Of a DNA stretch of 8,002 nucleotides, positions 1 to 5,047 are shown in pieces (the first letter of the stretch is position 1; the number at the start of each line of letters is the position of its first letter). The position numbers and the translations under genes are program-made. This stretch comes from Defluviitaleaceae bacterium (lineage in GTDB: Bacteria; Bacillota; Clostridia; Lachnospirales; WQUN01): NCBI GenBank assembly GCA_009782245.1, contig WRKK01000256.1:1-8002 (forward strand), read 5' to 3'. Under the pieces are notes generated by a model. It was not told the origin of the DNA and searched no databases. It saw nothing but the letters and a program-made list of their open reading frames with translations.

Positions 1-83
1 CCGAGGACGGTCGCCCCTACAGGGACGCATATTGTAGGGGCGACCGTCCTCGGTCGCCCGTCTCGTTTGGTTTCGGTCGCCCG
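1..83. repeat. GC-rich palindromic repeat, left copy
   Basis: Bases 1-20 and 34-53 are a perfect 20-bp inverted repeat with a 13-nt loop (arm ends GTAGGGGCGACC...). A second, mutually exclusive hairpin can form from 38-46 with 51-59 around the loop TCCT. The decamer CGGTCGCCCG occurs at 51-60 and again at 74-83, directly after the stop codon of the ParB-like gene when read on the minus strand. The same family recurs at 759-839, so the gene is bracketed by it. It resembles dispersed non-coding repeats of the REP or MITE kind. No coding potential is seen, and on the minus strand no T-run follows the hairpin, so it is not a typical intrinsic terminator. The repeat may extend beyond the left window edge. 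Confidence 0.8.
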
Positions 84-85
84 TT

Positions 86-724
86 TTACAACCCACTAAA
101 ATATTCCGCACAATATTTCAGCCATTTCAAATTATATTCCTCGCCATTCAAAACAGTCATATCAAAAACGCTGTAAATATGCCGATTTTCGCAAGCCGCC
201 ACAAAATCCAAAATATAATCTTCCGAAAAATCTTCGTAAACAAAAATTTTTGCAAAACCTAAATTTGCGGCGGCTTTTAGCCGTGTATGCCCGTCCAATG
301 CAATAAGTTTGCCGCCACGCCCCATTATTGGGATATACACAGCCTTTTCCGAAACCAGCCAATTTTGGCAATCCGCCAATTTTTGCTGACTTATGTAAAA
401 TTGGCTTGGCTGAATTTTGGAAATTTCCACTAATTGCAACTTTTGCGGCGGTTTTTGCATTAAAACATTGCCCTGCACATCGCATATTTTGTGGATAAAA
501 TTGGAATATAGCAAAAATTCTTGTATTGCGGCTTGAATAAAGGTTTTTTCGGTTGCAGAGGTTGATAACACGGCGGTTTGCCCCCGTATCTCAAAAAAAT
601 AGGTTGACTTTTTATTGGATTTTGTGTCCTCGCTAAAAAAGCAACACGCCCCGTTTTGTAATTGTTGGGGTGTGAAAATGTCGGTGTTGGTTGGGGTGGC
701 TCTTGTTATTGTTGGGGTTGACAT
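86..724 (-). CDS. ParB/sulfiredoxin-fold domain protein
   Basis: This 212-residue protein carries a ParB N-terminal-like (ParB/Srx fold) domain. The domain begins near residue 98 (LVEISKIQPSQFYIS), the first strand and helix of the fold. It contains the hallmark loop ALDGHTRLKAA at residues 142-152, which matches the GxxRxxA-type nucleotide-binding loop of ParB and sulfiredoxin. The C-terminal stretch EEYNLKWLKYCAEYF (195-209) resembles a tail I associate with small ParB-like proteins of Clostridia. It lacks the helix-turn-helix and dimerisation domains of true chromosomal ParB, and no parA neighbour is visible, so a role in chromosome partitioning should not be assumed; its substrate is unknown. 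The first ~95 residues are not recognised. The ATG at 724 is supported by AGGAGG at 731-736 with a 6-nt gap. The gene is separated from maf by about 180 bp and flanked by copies of a palindromic repeat. Confidence 0.8.
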   Translation of the reverse strand: MSTPTITRATPTNTDIFTPQQLQNGACCFFSEDTKSNKKSTYFFEIRGQTAVLSTSATEKTFIQAAIQEFLLYSNFIHKICDVQGNVLMQKPPQKLQLVEISKIQPSQFYISQQKLADCQNWLVSEKAVYIPIMGRGGKLIALDGHTRLKAAANLGFAKIFVYEDFSEDYILDFVAACENRHIYSVFDMTVLNGEEYNLKWLKYCAEYFSGL

Positions 725-730
725 GATTTT

Positions 731-736
731 CCTCCT
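731..736 (-). promoter_or_regulatory. Ribosome binding site of the ParB-like gene
   Basis: A perfect AGGAGG lies 6 nt before the ATG at 724 and fixes the start. I see no clear -35/-10 pair between here and 907, so the gene may depend on read-through or on a promoter I cannot recognise. Confidence 0.85.
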
Positions 737-758
737 TTTCTACACGGGTTGCGTTGTC

Positions 759-839
759 GTAGGGGCGAACGTCCATCTGCGTACACTTTTATTGAAACAT
801 TGGGGATTAGACGGACGGGCGACCGAGGACGGTCGCCCG
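759..839. repeat. GC-rich palindromic repeat, right copy
   Basis: Bases 759-774 (GTAGGGGCGAACGTCC) match 34-49 of the left copy with one mismatch, and 816-839 repeats the CGGTCGCCCG palindrome of the left copy. Here the two parts are separated by about 40 bp of unrelated sequence (775-815), whereas in the left copy they are fused. The stretch 725-907 between the ParB-like gene and maf otherwise holds only the ribosome binding site at 731-736 and no gene. Confidence 0.7.
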
Positions 840-844
840 TTTTT
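815..844 (+). terminator. Strong hairpin followed by a T-run (plus strand)
   Basis: CGGGCGACCG (816-825), loop AGGA and CGGTCGCCCG (830-839) form a perfect 10-bp GC-rich stem, followed on the plus strand by five T residues. That is the shape of an intrinsic terminator, but no plus-strand gene feeds it. On the minus strand, downstream of maf, the stem is followed by TCCGTCTAA and so lacks a U-tract. It may simply be a repeat-family hairpin that happens to face a T-run, or it may protect the 3' end of the long operon transcript. Confidence 0.35.
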
Positions 845-907
845 CTCCAACCAATCAGCCCGTTGCACCCCCAACGAATTACACCCGCCTGTTGCCTATA
901 ATTTTTG

Positions 908-1474
908 TTATGCAAATTCCGCCAACACCGCCCCCAGCCTACAAAGCGGCAAGCCGACAACCGTATAAAAATCCCCGTCTATTCGTTCCACTAGCAATGC
1001 ACCTTTGTTTTGGATTGCGTACGAACCCGCCTTGTCAAAGGGTTCGCCAGTGGCTATGTAGTCCCAGATTTGCCTGTCGGTTAGTTTTGCCATAAAAACT
1101 TTGGTGCTTTCCACGAATGTGCTGATGTAGCCGCCTTTTGCGACCGTTACGCCCGTATGCACCACGTGCATATTGCCCTGCAACCGTGAGAGCATCGCAA
1201 ACGCCGCCTGTTGGTCTGCTGGCTTGCCCAAAATTTCGCCGCCTATGTGCACAACCGTGTCCGCGCCAATTACAACCGCATCCGAAAAATTCGGCTCGGT
1301 TAAGCCGTCCCGCACAAATAACGCCTTTTTGCGGGATAAAATCTGCACAAGTTCGGTCGGGTCGGTCGTCTGCTCCGAATCCTCGTCTATGTTGGCGGGT
1401 TTTACCGTAAAATCAAAACCCGCCATTCTCAAAAGTTCACGCCTGCGCGGCGATTCCGATGCCAAAATTATCAT
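908..1474 (-). CDS. maf: Maf family nucleotide pyrophosphatase
   Basis: A complete 188-residue Maf protein, a cytosolic nucleoside triphosphate pyrophosphatase that hydrolyses (d)TTP, UTP and modified nucleotides to the monophosphate and is linked to house-cleaning and cell-division arrest. The N-terminal signature ASESPRR (residues 5-11), the catalytic loop IGADTVV with its Asp, GKPAD, HTGV and the C-terminal block TGEPFDKAGSYAIQ followed by VVGLPL are all present. These favour the YhdE-like (dTTP/UTP) branch. I chose the ATG at 1474 because Maf proteins normally begin one or two residues before the ILAS strand. The frame also offers GTG at 1483 and 1480, the first directly abutting the TAA of the upstream ABC gene. 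No strong Shine-Dalgarno is visible, which suggests translational coupling to that gene. It is the last gene of the probable operon, and a functional link to the exporters is not obvious. Confidence 0.93.
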   Translation of the reverse strand: MIILASESPRRRELLRMAGFDFTVKPANIDEDSEQTTDPTELVQILSRKKALFVRDGLTEPNFSDAVVIGADTVVHIGGEILGKPADQQAAFAMLSRLQGNMHVVHTGVTVAKGGYISTFVESTKVFMAKLTDRQIWDYIATGEPFDKAGSYAIQNKGALLVERIDGDFYTVVGLPLCRLGAVLAEFA

Positions 1475-1483
1475 ATCCACCAC

Positions 1484-3382
1484 TTACCTATCATAAAATT
1501 CTGCTTGCGTTTCGTACAGCCGTTTGTATTCGCCGTTGTTCTGCAATAACGCCTCGTGGCTGCCGTCTTCCACAATTTCGCCGCCCTTGAAAACGACAAC
1601 CCTGTCCGCCAGCGATGCCACGCTGATTCTGTGCGTTACCGTGATTACCGTTTTCCCCGCCGACATTGCCATGTACTGCTTGAATACCTCTGTCTCGGCA
1701 AGCGGGTCGAGGTTGCTGGTCGGCTCGTCCAAAATGACGAAATCCCGCCCACGGTAGTACGCACGGGCAATCGAAACTTTTTGCCACTGTCCGCCCGATA
1801 AATCCGTGCCGCCTATATCCTTGCCCAGCACGGTGTCCTTGGTGCGTTCGTCCGAAAAGTCAAACGCCGCAAAATTGAGAGCCTCGTCTATCTGCTGCTC
1901 GTCGCGCGGACGGGCGACATCGCCCAAAAATACGTTGTCCGCAATGGTAAACGTCTCAAACTTTGCCGTTTCCTGAAACACGTACGACATGGAATCGTAT
2001 CTATCCGCAAAATTTATGGTTGACACGGGTTTTCCGTCCAACAAAATCTCGCCGGCGGACGGGGCTAACATTCCCGTCAACAGCTTAATAAATGTGGTTT
2101 TGCCCGCGCCGTTTTCGCCGACAAACGCCACTTTTTCGCCCTTTTTAATGGAAAAATTTACGCCGTTAATGCGGATTTCGTCCGTCAGCGGATAGCGGTA
2201 TGTCAAGTTTTTCACGTCAATTTGGGATATATCCATTTTACCCGCCGCCGCCGCCGTTGCGACCTGTTCGTCCAAATCCAGCAGCTCAAAAAATTGCGAT
2301 GCCTCGTTTTTCTTGGAGATAAACTCCGAAAAACTAGCAAACAGGCTACTTGTGCTGCCGATTAGCGTTTGTATCAAAATAAACACCGCACCCAGCGCCC
2401 CGACCGAAATAAGCCCTTGGGTTAGCAAAATTATTGCGAAAATTTGCGCCACAATGCTTGCAATATTCGTGATAAACCCGCTAACCGAGCCTAGCAGAAA
2501 GACCACCAGCTGATTTTTCTTTTCGCGCACGGTGTAATCGTCGGCAAGCACTTTCCATTTTGCGAAAAAGAAATCGAACAAGTTGAGCGCCTTTACCTCG
2601 CTTGCCGACTGCCCGACCATTACGCCCTGGTAATAGTCCGATTCCCGCAAGACTTTTTGGTTATCCCGCGAAAACTTGAAATTTAGCTTGTTGCCGACAT
2701 AGGTTGTGTACAACGTGGGCAACGGAGCCAGCAAAACAAGCAAAGTCAGCCACGGGTTAAAAATAAACAACGATGCCGCCACCGCCACCACCGACACAAT
2801 TTTGGCGATAATCAAGTAGCCCCGCACCATGACGCTCTGTTGCAAGCCGCTCCAACTGCCGCCCATCGCCTCAAAACTGCGGTTGATTATGTCGTTTATG
2901 CGCGGGACTTCCATATAATCGGGGTACAGCCGCTGAATTTTCGCCAGCATTTTCGTTTGATATTTTTCTTGCAAGCGGTTACTTTGCACCGCATTCAGCC
3001 GCTCGATGTCCTCGTAGCCCTCGGTAAAACGCTGAATAAGGTGGCTAACAAATCCGATAACCCAAAACAGCACCAAAAGCCCGACCAGCGTTAAAATTTG
3101 GCTAGTTTGCACGGTTTGTATGCCGATGTATGCGTGGGTTGCGTCCAAATATCTTGCCCAAACAAGGGCAGATACGGGCTGCAAAATGCTGACGATTATC
3201 GCAAGCCCTAAAAACACGCCGCAAATTACCTTCGCCGACGAAAACACGTCTTTGAAAAGGCGTATTAGGTAGGACATTTTTAGCGGGTTCTCTTTTAGAA
3301 TATCCCGCTCGAATGCGGCGGTGTTGTCGTCAAACTTGACGGTGTATATCGGTGCTGTTTCAGTTTGGTTTTTAGTTGACAT
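1484..3382 (-). CDS. ABC exporter half-transporter 2 (permease-ATPase fusion)
   Basis: A 632-residue type IV ABC exporter half-transporter in the inner membrane. A transmembrane region (about residues 45-345, hydrophobic segments near 52-75, 96-117, 189-222, 293-340) is fused to a complete ATPase domain. Walker A is GENGAGKTT (422-430), the Q-loop Gln is in YVFQE (Q470), the signature is LSGGQ (528-532), Walker B is FVILDEP (548-554) with catalytic E553, and the switch His is in VTHR (H584). All are intact, so it should hydrolyse ATP. It has a polar N-terminal extension of about 35 residues before the membrane part. The ATG at 3382 has AAGGAG at 3390-3395, 7 nt upstream, and overlaps the stop of the preceding small ORF by 11 nt. 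With the half-transporter at 5048-6838 it probably forms a heterodimeric exporter; the cargo cannot be told from the sequence (lipid, peptide and drug exporters share this layout). Confidence 0.93.
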   Translation of the reverse strand: MSTKNQTETAPIYTVKFDDNTAAFERDILKENPLKMSYLIRLFKDVFSSAKVICGVFLGLAIIVSILQPVSALVWARYLDATHAYIGIQTVQTSQILTLVGLLVLFWVIGFVSHLIQRFTEGYEDIERLNAVQSNRLQEKYQTKMLAKIQRLYPDYMEVPRINDIINRSFEAMGGSWSGLQQSVMVRGYLIIAKIVSVVAVAASLFIFNPWLTLLVLLAPLPTLYTTYVGNKLNFKFSRDNQKVLRESDYYQGVMVGQSASEVKALNLFDFFFAKWKVLADDYTVREKKNQLVVFLLGSVSGFITNIASIVAQIFAIILLTQGLISVGALGAVFILIQTLIGSTSSLFASFSEFISKKNEASQFFELLDLDEQVATAAAAGKMDISQIDVKNLTYRYPLTDEIRINGVNFSIKKGEKVAFVGENGAGKTTFIKLLTGMLAPSAGEILLDGKPVSTINFADRYDSMSYVFQETAKFETFTIADNVFLGDVARPRDEQQIDEALNFAAFDFSDERTKDTVLGKDIGGTDLSGGQWQKVSIARAYYRGRDFVILDEPTSNLDPLAETEVFKQYMAMSAGKTVITVTHRISVASLADRVVVFKGGEIVEDGSHEALLQNNGEYKRLYETQAEFYDR

Positions 3383-3686
3383 TTTGTAACTCCTTTACTT
3401 TTTCGATGGGCAGGTTTAGTCCGTTTGCCACTTGTTCTGGGGAAAGTCCCATTGCTTCGGTAATTTGCCTAGTAACCTGTTCGGTAACTTGCCTAGTATT
3501 TTGCTCAATCTGTTCTGCAATCCGTTCTTCTAGCCGTCTCACTAGCAAGTAATTAAGGCGTTCTTCTCCCGTTTCTTCAGACTTCACAAAAGCAAGGTCT
3601 GCAATGCTAGGGTTTTTTTCGGCAAGTTCTTTGAATATTTCCGTAAAGAAGTCAATGTCGTCCTTGCTTAGTGCAAATGTTTGCAT
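3372..3686 (-). CDS. Stand-alone Rpn C-terminal module C (candidate antitoxin)
   Basis: A 104-residue protein and the most divergent of three free-standing copies of the C-terminal module of the nuclease-like protein at 4131-5027. It begins MQTFA like the other two, has a counterpart of the IKELADEDPT segment (FKELAEKNPS, about 18-27), and ends with the family motif AMGLSPEQVANGLNLPIEKVKEL, a helix-turn-helix-like helical pair seen at the C-terminus of many Rpn-type proteins. The middle is longer and charged, with the internal repeat TRQVTEQVTRQITE (about 64-77). GAGGAG at 3698-3703 lies 11 nt before the ATG, inside the end of module B. Its last codons (VKEL) encode the AAGGAG that serves the downstream ABC gene, and the two frames overlap by 11 nt, so translation is probably coupled. 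By analogy with E. coli Rpn short forms it may bind and inhibit a full-length nuclease; that is inference. Confidence 0.7.
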   Translation of the reverse strand: MQTFALSKDDIDFFTEIFKELAEKNPSIADLAFVKSEETGEERLNYLLVRRLEERIAEQIEQNTRQVTEQVTRQITEAMGLSPEQVANGLNLPIEKVKELQNVN

Positions 3687-3688
3687 TT

Positions 3689-3919
3689 TTAGGTCAACTC
3701 CTCTATTTTTTCAATGGATAACTTTGTTAGCCGTGAAATTTGTTCCATGGAAAGCCCCATTGCTTTTGCCTCTTTTAGTGTTTCTAAAGTTTTTTCCCAG
3801 GTAGCCTGCTCGGTATTTTCCCTAATTCGGTCGTTTATCTTAAAGCTACTGAAAATAGCGTCTTCAAAAGTAGGGTCTTCGTCTGCAAGTTCTTTTATTG
3901 CCTCTGCAAATGTTTGCAT
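3689..3919 (-). CDS. Stand-alone Rpn C-terminal module B (candidate antitoxin)
   Basis: A 76-residue protein collinear with residues 231-298 of the nuclease-like protein encoded just upstream. The first 30 residues are nearly identical to module A (KELADEDPTFEDAIFS), and the last 27 are nearly identical to the parent (AMGLSMEQIS, LTKLSIEKIEEL). Between them sits an insertion of about 8 residues around RENTEQATWE that neither the parent nor module A has and that recalls the EQNTRQ stretch of module C. No nuclease residues are present. The ATG at 3919 has GAGGAG at 3931-3936 with an 11-nt gap; this sequence is the Glu-Glu codon pair at the end of module A. Only 2 nt separate it from module A upstream and from module C downstream. 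High DNA identity to its neighbours indicates recent duplication. Its proposed role as an inhibitor rests on the Rpn family analogy. Confidence 0.75.
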   Translation of the reverse strand: MQTFAEAIKELADEDPTFEDAIFSSFKINDRIRENTEQATWEKTLETLKEAKAMGLSMEQISRLTKLSIEKIEELT

Positions 3920-3921
3920 TT

Positions 3922-4128
3922 TTAGGTCAACTCCTCTATTTTTTCAATGGGCAAATCTACCAGGCTTGCCACTTCTTCGACTGAAAATCCTTTTTTTAAC
4001 GCTTTTTTTGCTATTTCTAAAGTTTTTTTCAAGAGCAGGTCGTTTATCTTAAAGCTGCTGAAAATAGCGTCCTCAAAAGTAGGGTCTTCGTCTGCAAGTT
4101 CTTTTATTGCACTTGCAAATGTTTGCAT
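3922..4128 (-). CDS. Stand-alone Rpn C-terminal module A (candidate antitoxin)
   Basis: A 68-residue protein of exactly the length that internal initiation at codon 231 of the upstream nuclease-like gene would give. The first half (MQTFA, then IKELADEDPTFEDAIFS and FKIND) is almost identical to the parent module. The second half differs: the tail reads KKGFSVEEVASLVDLPIEKIEEL instead of AMGLSMEQISQLTKLSIEEIEEL, with the same helical pattern, so the copy is a mosaic or has diverged quickly there. The ATG at 4128 follows the parent's TAA by 2 nt, and GAGGAG at 4140-4145, the Glu-Glu codons of the parent tail, gives an 11-nt spacing. It may be an extra antitoxin or a decoy with altered partner specificity. 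An alternative is a neutral duplication product, although the intact frame and start signal argue against decay. Confidence 0.77.
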   Translation of the reverse strand: MQTFASAIKELADEDPTFEDAIFSSFKINDLLLKKTLEIAKKALKKGFSVEEVASLVDLPIEKIEELT

Positions 4129-4130
4129 TT

Positions 4131-4337
4131 TTAGATCAACTCCTCTATTTCTTCAATGGATAACTTTGTTAGCTGTGAAATTTGTTCCATGGAAAGCCCC
4201 ATTGCTATTGCCTCTTTTAGTATTTCTAAAGTTTTTTTCAAGATCAGGTCGTTTATCTTAAACCTGCTAAAAATAGCGTCCTCAAAAGTAGGATCTTCGT
4301 CTGCAAGTTCTTTTACTATGTCTGCAAATGCGTCCAC
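4131..4337 (-). CDS. Predicted internal short form of the Rpn-like protein
   Basis: Codon 231 of the full-length frame is GTG (4337-4335), preceded by AAGGAGG at 4346-4352 with an 8-nt gap, a near-ideal initiation context for a position inside a gene. Initiation there yields 68 residues (start VDAFADIVKELADEDP) carrying only the C-terminal module. The position aligns exactly with the ATG of modules A, B and C (VDAFA against MQTFA), and the length equals that of module A. This is the layout known from E. coli Rpn genes, where the short form inhibits the long one. Initiation here is predicted, not shown; the GTG could simply code for Val within the full-length protein only. Confidence 0.6.
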   Translation of the reverse strand: MDAFADIVKELADEDPTFEDAIFSRFKINDLILKKTLEILKEAIAMGLSMEQISQLTKLSIEEIEELI

Positions 4338-5027
4338 TCCTACCACCTCCTTAAATGTCCTGTTGTTGGCTTGCAACATTCTAACCACATAAATATTTTT
4401 GTTGTCAAATATGTTCAGCTGTTCGCACATACCTTTAATGGTTTTTGCGTCTTCTATGGTTAGGTTGCTGCGTAAGCTATGTAAAAACAAAGCACCATCT
4501 TTCGCCAACTTCTTAGTCTGAACTATCTGCACGGGGATTTTTTCGCCTAGCACGTGATATATCCCGTTGCCTTTGTTTACTATCTTTTGTTGCCATTCGC
4601 TTGCCAAGTGCTTTTGCAGGGATTTTGGGTACATTGTTAGCACAATCGTCATCGTTATTTGTTTCAACGGTATTTTGTTTTGCGATGCGTACAACTTCGC
4701 ATACGCCAGCACTTTCCAGTAATCCCACACAGAGAAGTAATCTTTTTCGGATTTGTACTCTATTAGGTTGTACCGCTTGAAAAACCGTGCTATATCGTGG
4801 TCTAGCGGCTTGGTGCTTTTGTTTTTGATTATAACGTCTATTTTTAGCGATTCCTTGCTTAACTCGTGTTCCTTTTTATATTCTAGCACATCTTTGAATT
4901 GGCGTAAATCCAACTGCAAGCCCTCAAAAAAGGGATCGTGCCAATAAATTTTGCCCTGGTCTGGCGTTAGCGATTCTGGGCTTTGGGCCTGCCTGTCAGC
5001 AGACATGGTGGGATTATCCAAATGCAC
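4131..5027 (-). CDS. Rpn-like PD-(D/E)XK nuclease with C-terminal module
   Basis: A 298-residue protein with an N-terminal PD-(D/E)XK nuclease-like core: D64 in LKIDVIIK and E90-x-K92 in LIEYKS, followed by the helix DYWKVLAYAKLYA. The opening YWHDPFFEGLQLDL and HELSKESLKID recall a family of uncharacterised Clostridia proteins. After a middle helical region comes a C-terminal module (231-298) ending in AMGLSMEQISQLTKLSIEEIEEL, the helical motif shared by many recombination-promoting nuclease (Rpn) and related proteins. Such proteins cut DNA and are toxic; in E. coli the separately made C-terminal domain restrains them. The frame opens with GTG at 5027 behind AAGGCGGG; an ATG at 5006 is a possible alternative but has a poorer binding site. 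It starts 20 nt after ABC half-transporter 1 and is followed by three copies of its own tail. That it is an Rpn nuclease is a family-level inference; the core motifs are visible, activity is not. Confidence 0.8.
   Translation of the reverse strand: MHLDNPTMSADRQAQSPESLTPDQGKIYWHDPFFEGLQLDLRQFKDVLEYKKEHELSKESLKIDVIIKNKSTKPLDHDIARFFKRYNLIEYKSEKDYFSVWDYWKVLAYAKLYASQNKIPLKQITMTIVLTMYPKSLQKHLASEWQQKIVNKGNGIYHVLGEKIPVQIVQTKKLAKDGALFLHSLRSNLTIEDAKTIKGMCEQLNIFDNKNIYVVRMLQANNRTFKEVVGVDAFADIVKELADEDPTFEDAIFSRFKINDLILKKTLEILKEAIAMGLSMEQISQLTKLSIEEIEELI
4346..4352 (-). promoter_or_regulatory. Intragenic Shine-Dalgarno for the short form
   Basis: AAGGAGG is encoded by Lys226, Glu227 and the first base of Val228, with GTG 231 eight nt further on. 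A second GGAG immediately before the GTG adds purines. It is the best ribosome binding site in this stretch, better than that of the annotated gene start. Confidence 0.65.
4378..4408 (-). promoter_or_regulatory. Possible internal promoter for the short form
   Basis: On the minus strand a perfect TTGACA (4403-4408) is followed after 19 nt by TAGAAT (4378-4383), five of six matches to the -10 consensus. It sits about 40 nt before the internal GTG at 4337. The spacing is 2 nt longer than optimal and the region is AT-rich, so chance occurrence is quite possible. If real, it would let the short form and modules A-C be made independently of the full-length protein. Confidence 0.3.
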
Positions 5028-5047
5028 CCCGCCTTTCGTTGGAGATT

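Larger units (their letters stand above)
3372..4337 (-). repeat. Tandem array of four C-terminal modules
   Basis: Four head-to-tail modules: parent tail 4131-4337 (207 bp), A 3922-4128 (207 bp), B 3689-3919 (231 bp), C 3372-3686 (315 bp), each separated by the same 2-nt AA spacer. Junctions after the parent, A and B are essentially identical: GAG GAG TTG, AYC, TAA, AA, ATG CAA ACA. DNA identity is very high over the first ~100 bp of the parent, A and B and over the last ~95 bp of the parent and B, which indicates recent duplication or gene conversion. Module C shares the layout but not the DNA-level identity. Confidence 0.9.

Noticed and set aside
86..724. Chromosomal ParB / plasmid partition system
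   Set aside because: Only the ParB/Srx-type loop is present; there is no helix-turn-helix domain, no parA neighbour and no parS-like site recognised.
815..844. Intrinsic terminator of the maf operon
   Set aside because: The stem is strong, but on the minus strand it is followed by TCCGTCTAA and not a U-tract. It is kept only as a plus-strand terminator-shaped hairpin of low confidence.
615..968. Plus-strand ORF 615-968 and minus-strand ORF 706-960 in the ParB-maf gap
   Set aside because: They run through the palindromic repeats and into neighbouring real genes, with no supporting start site or recognisable domain.
3714..4261. Repeated plus-strand ORFs across the module array
   Set aside because: They share sequence with each other only because the modules on the minus strand are duplicated. 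They lack ribosome binding sites and are Ser/Phe-rich, as expected for antisense of Lys/Glu codons.
3372..4337. CRISPR-like or satellite interpretation of the tandem array
   Set aside because: Units are over 200 bp, open in frame, and joined by translation signals; there are no short repeats with unique spacers.
5006..5027. ATG at 5006 as the start of the Rpn-like gene
   Set aside because: It lacks a good Shine-Dalgarno, whereas the GTG at 5027 has AAGGCGGG just upstream. The choice is not firm and affects only the first seven residues.
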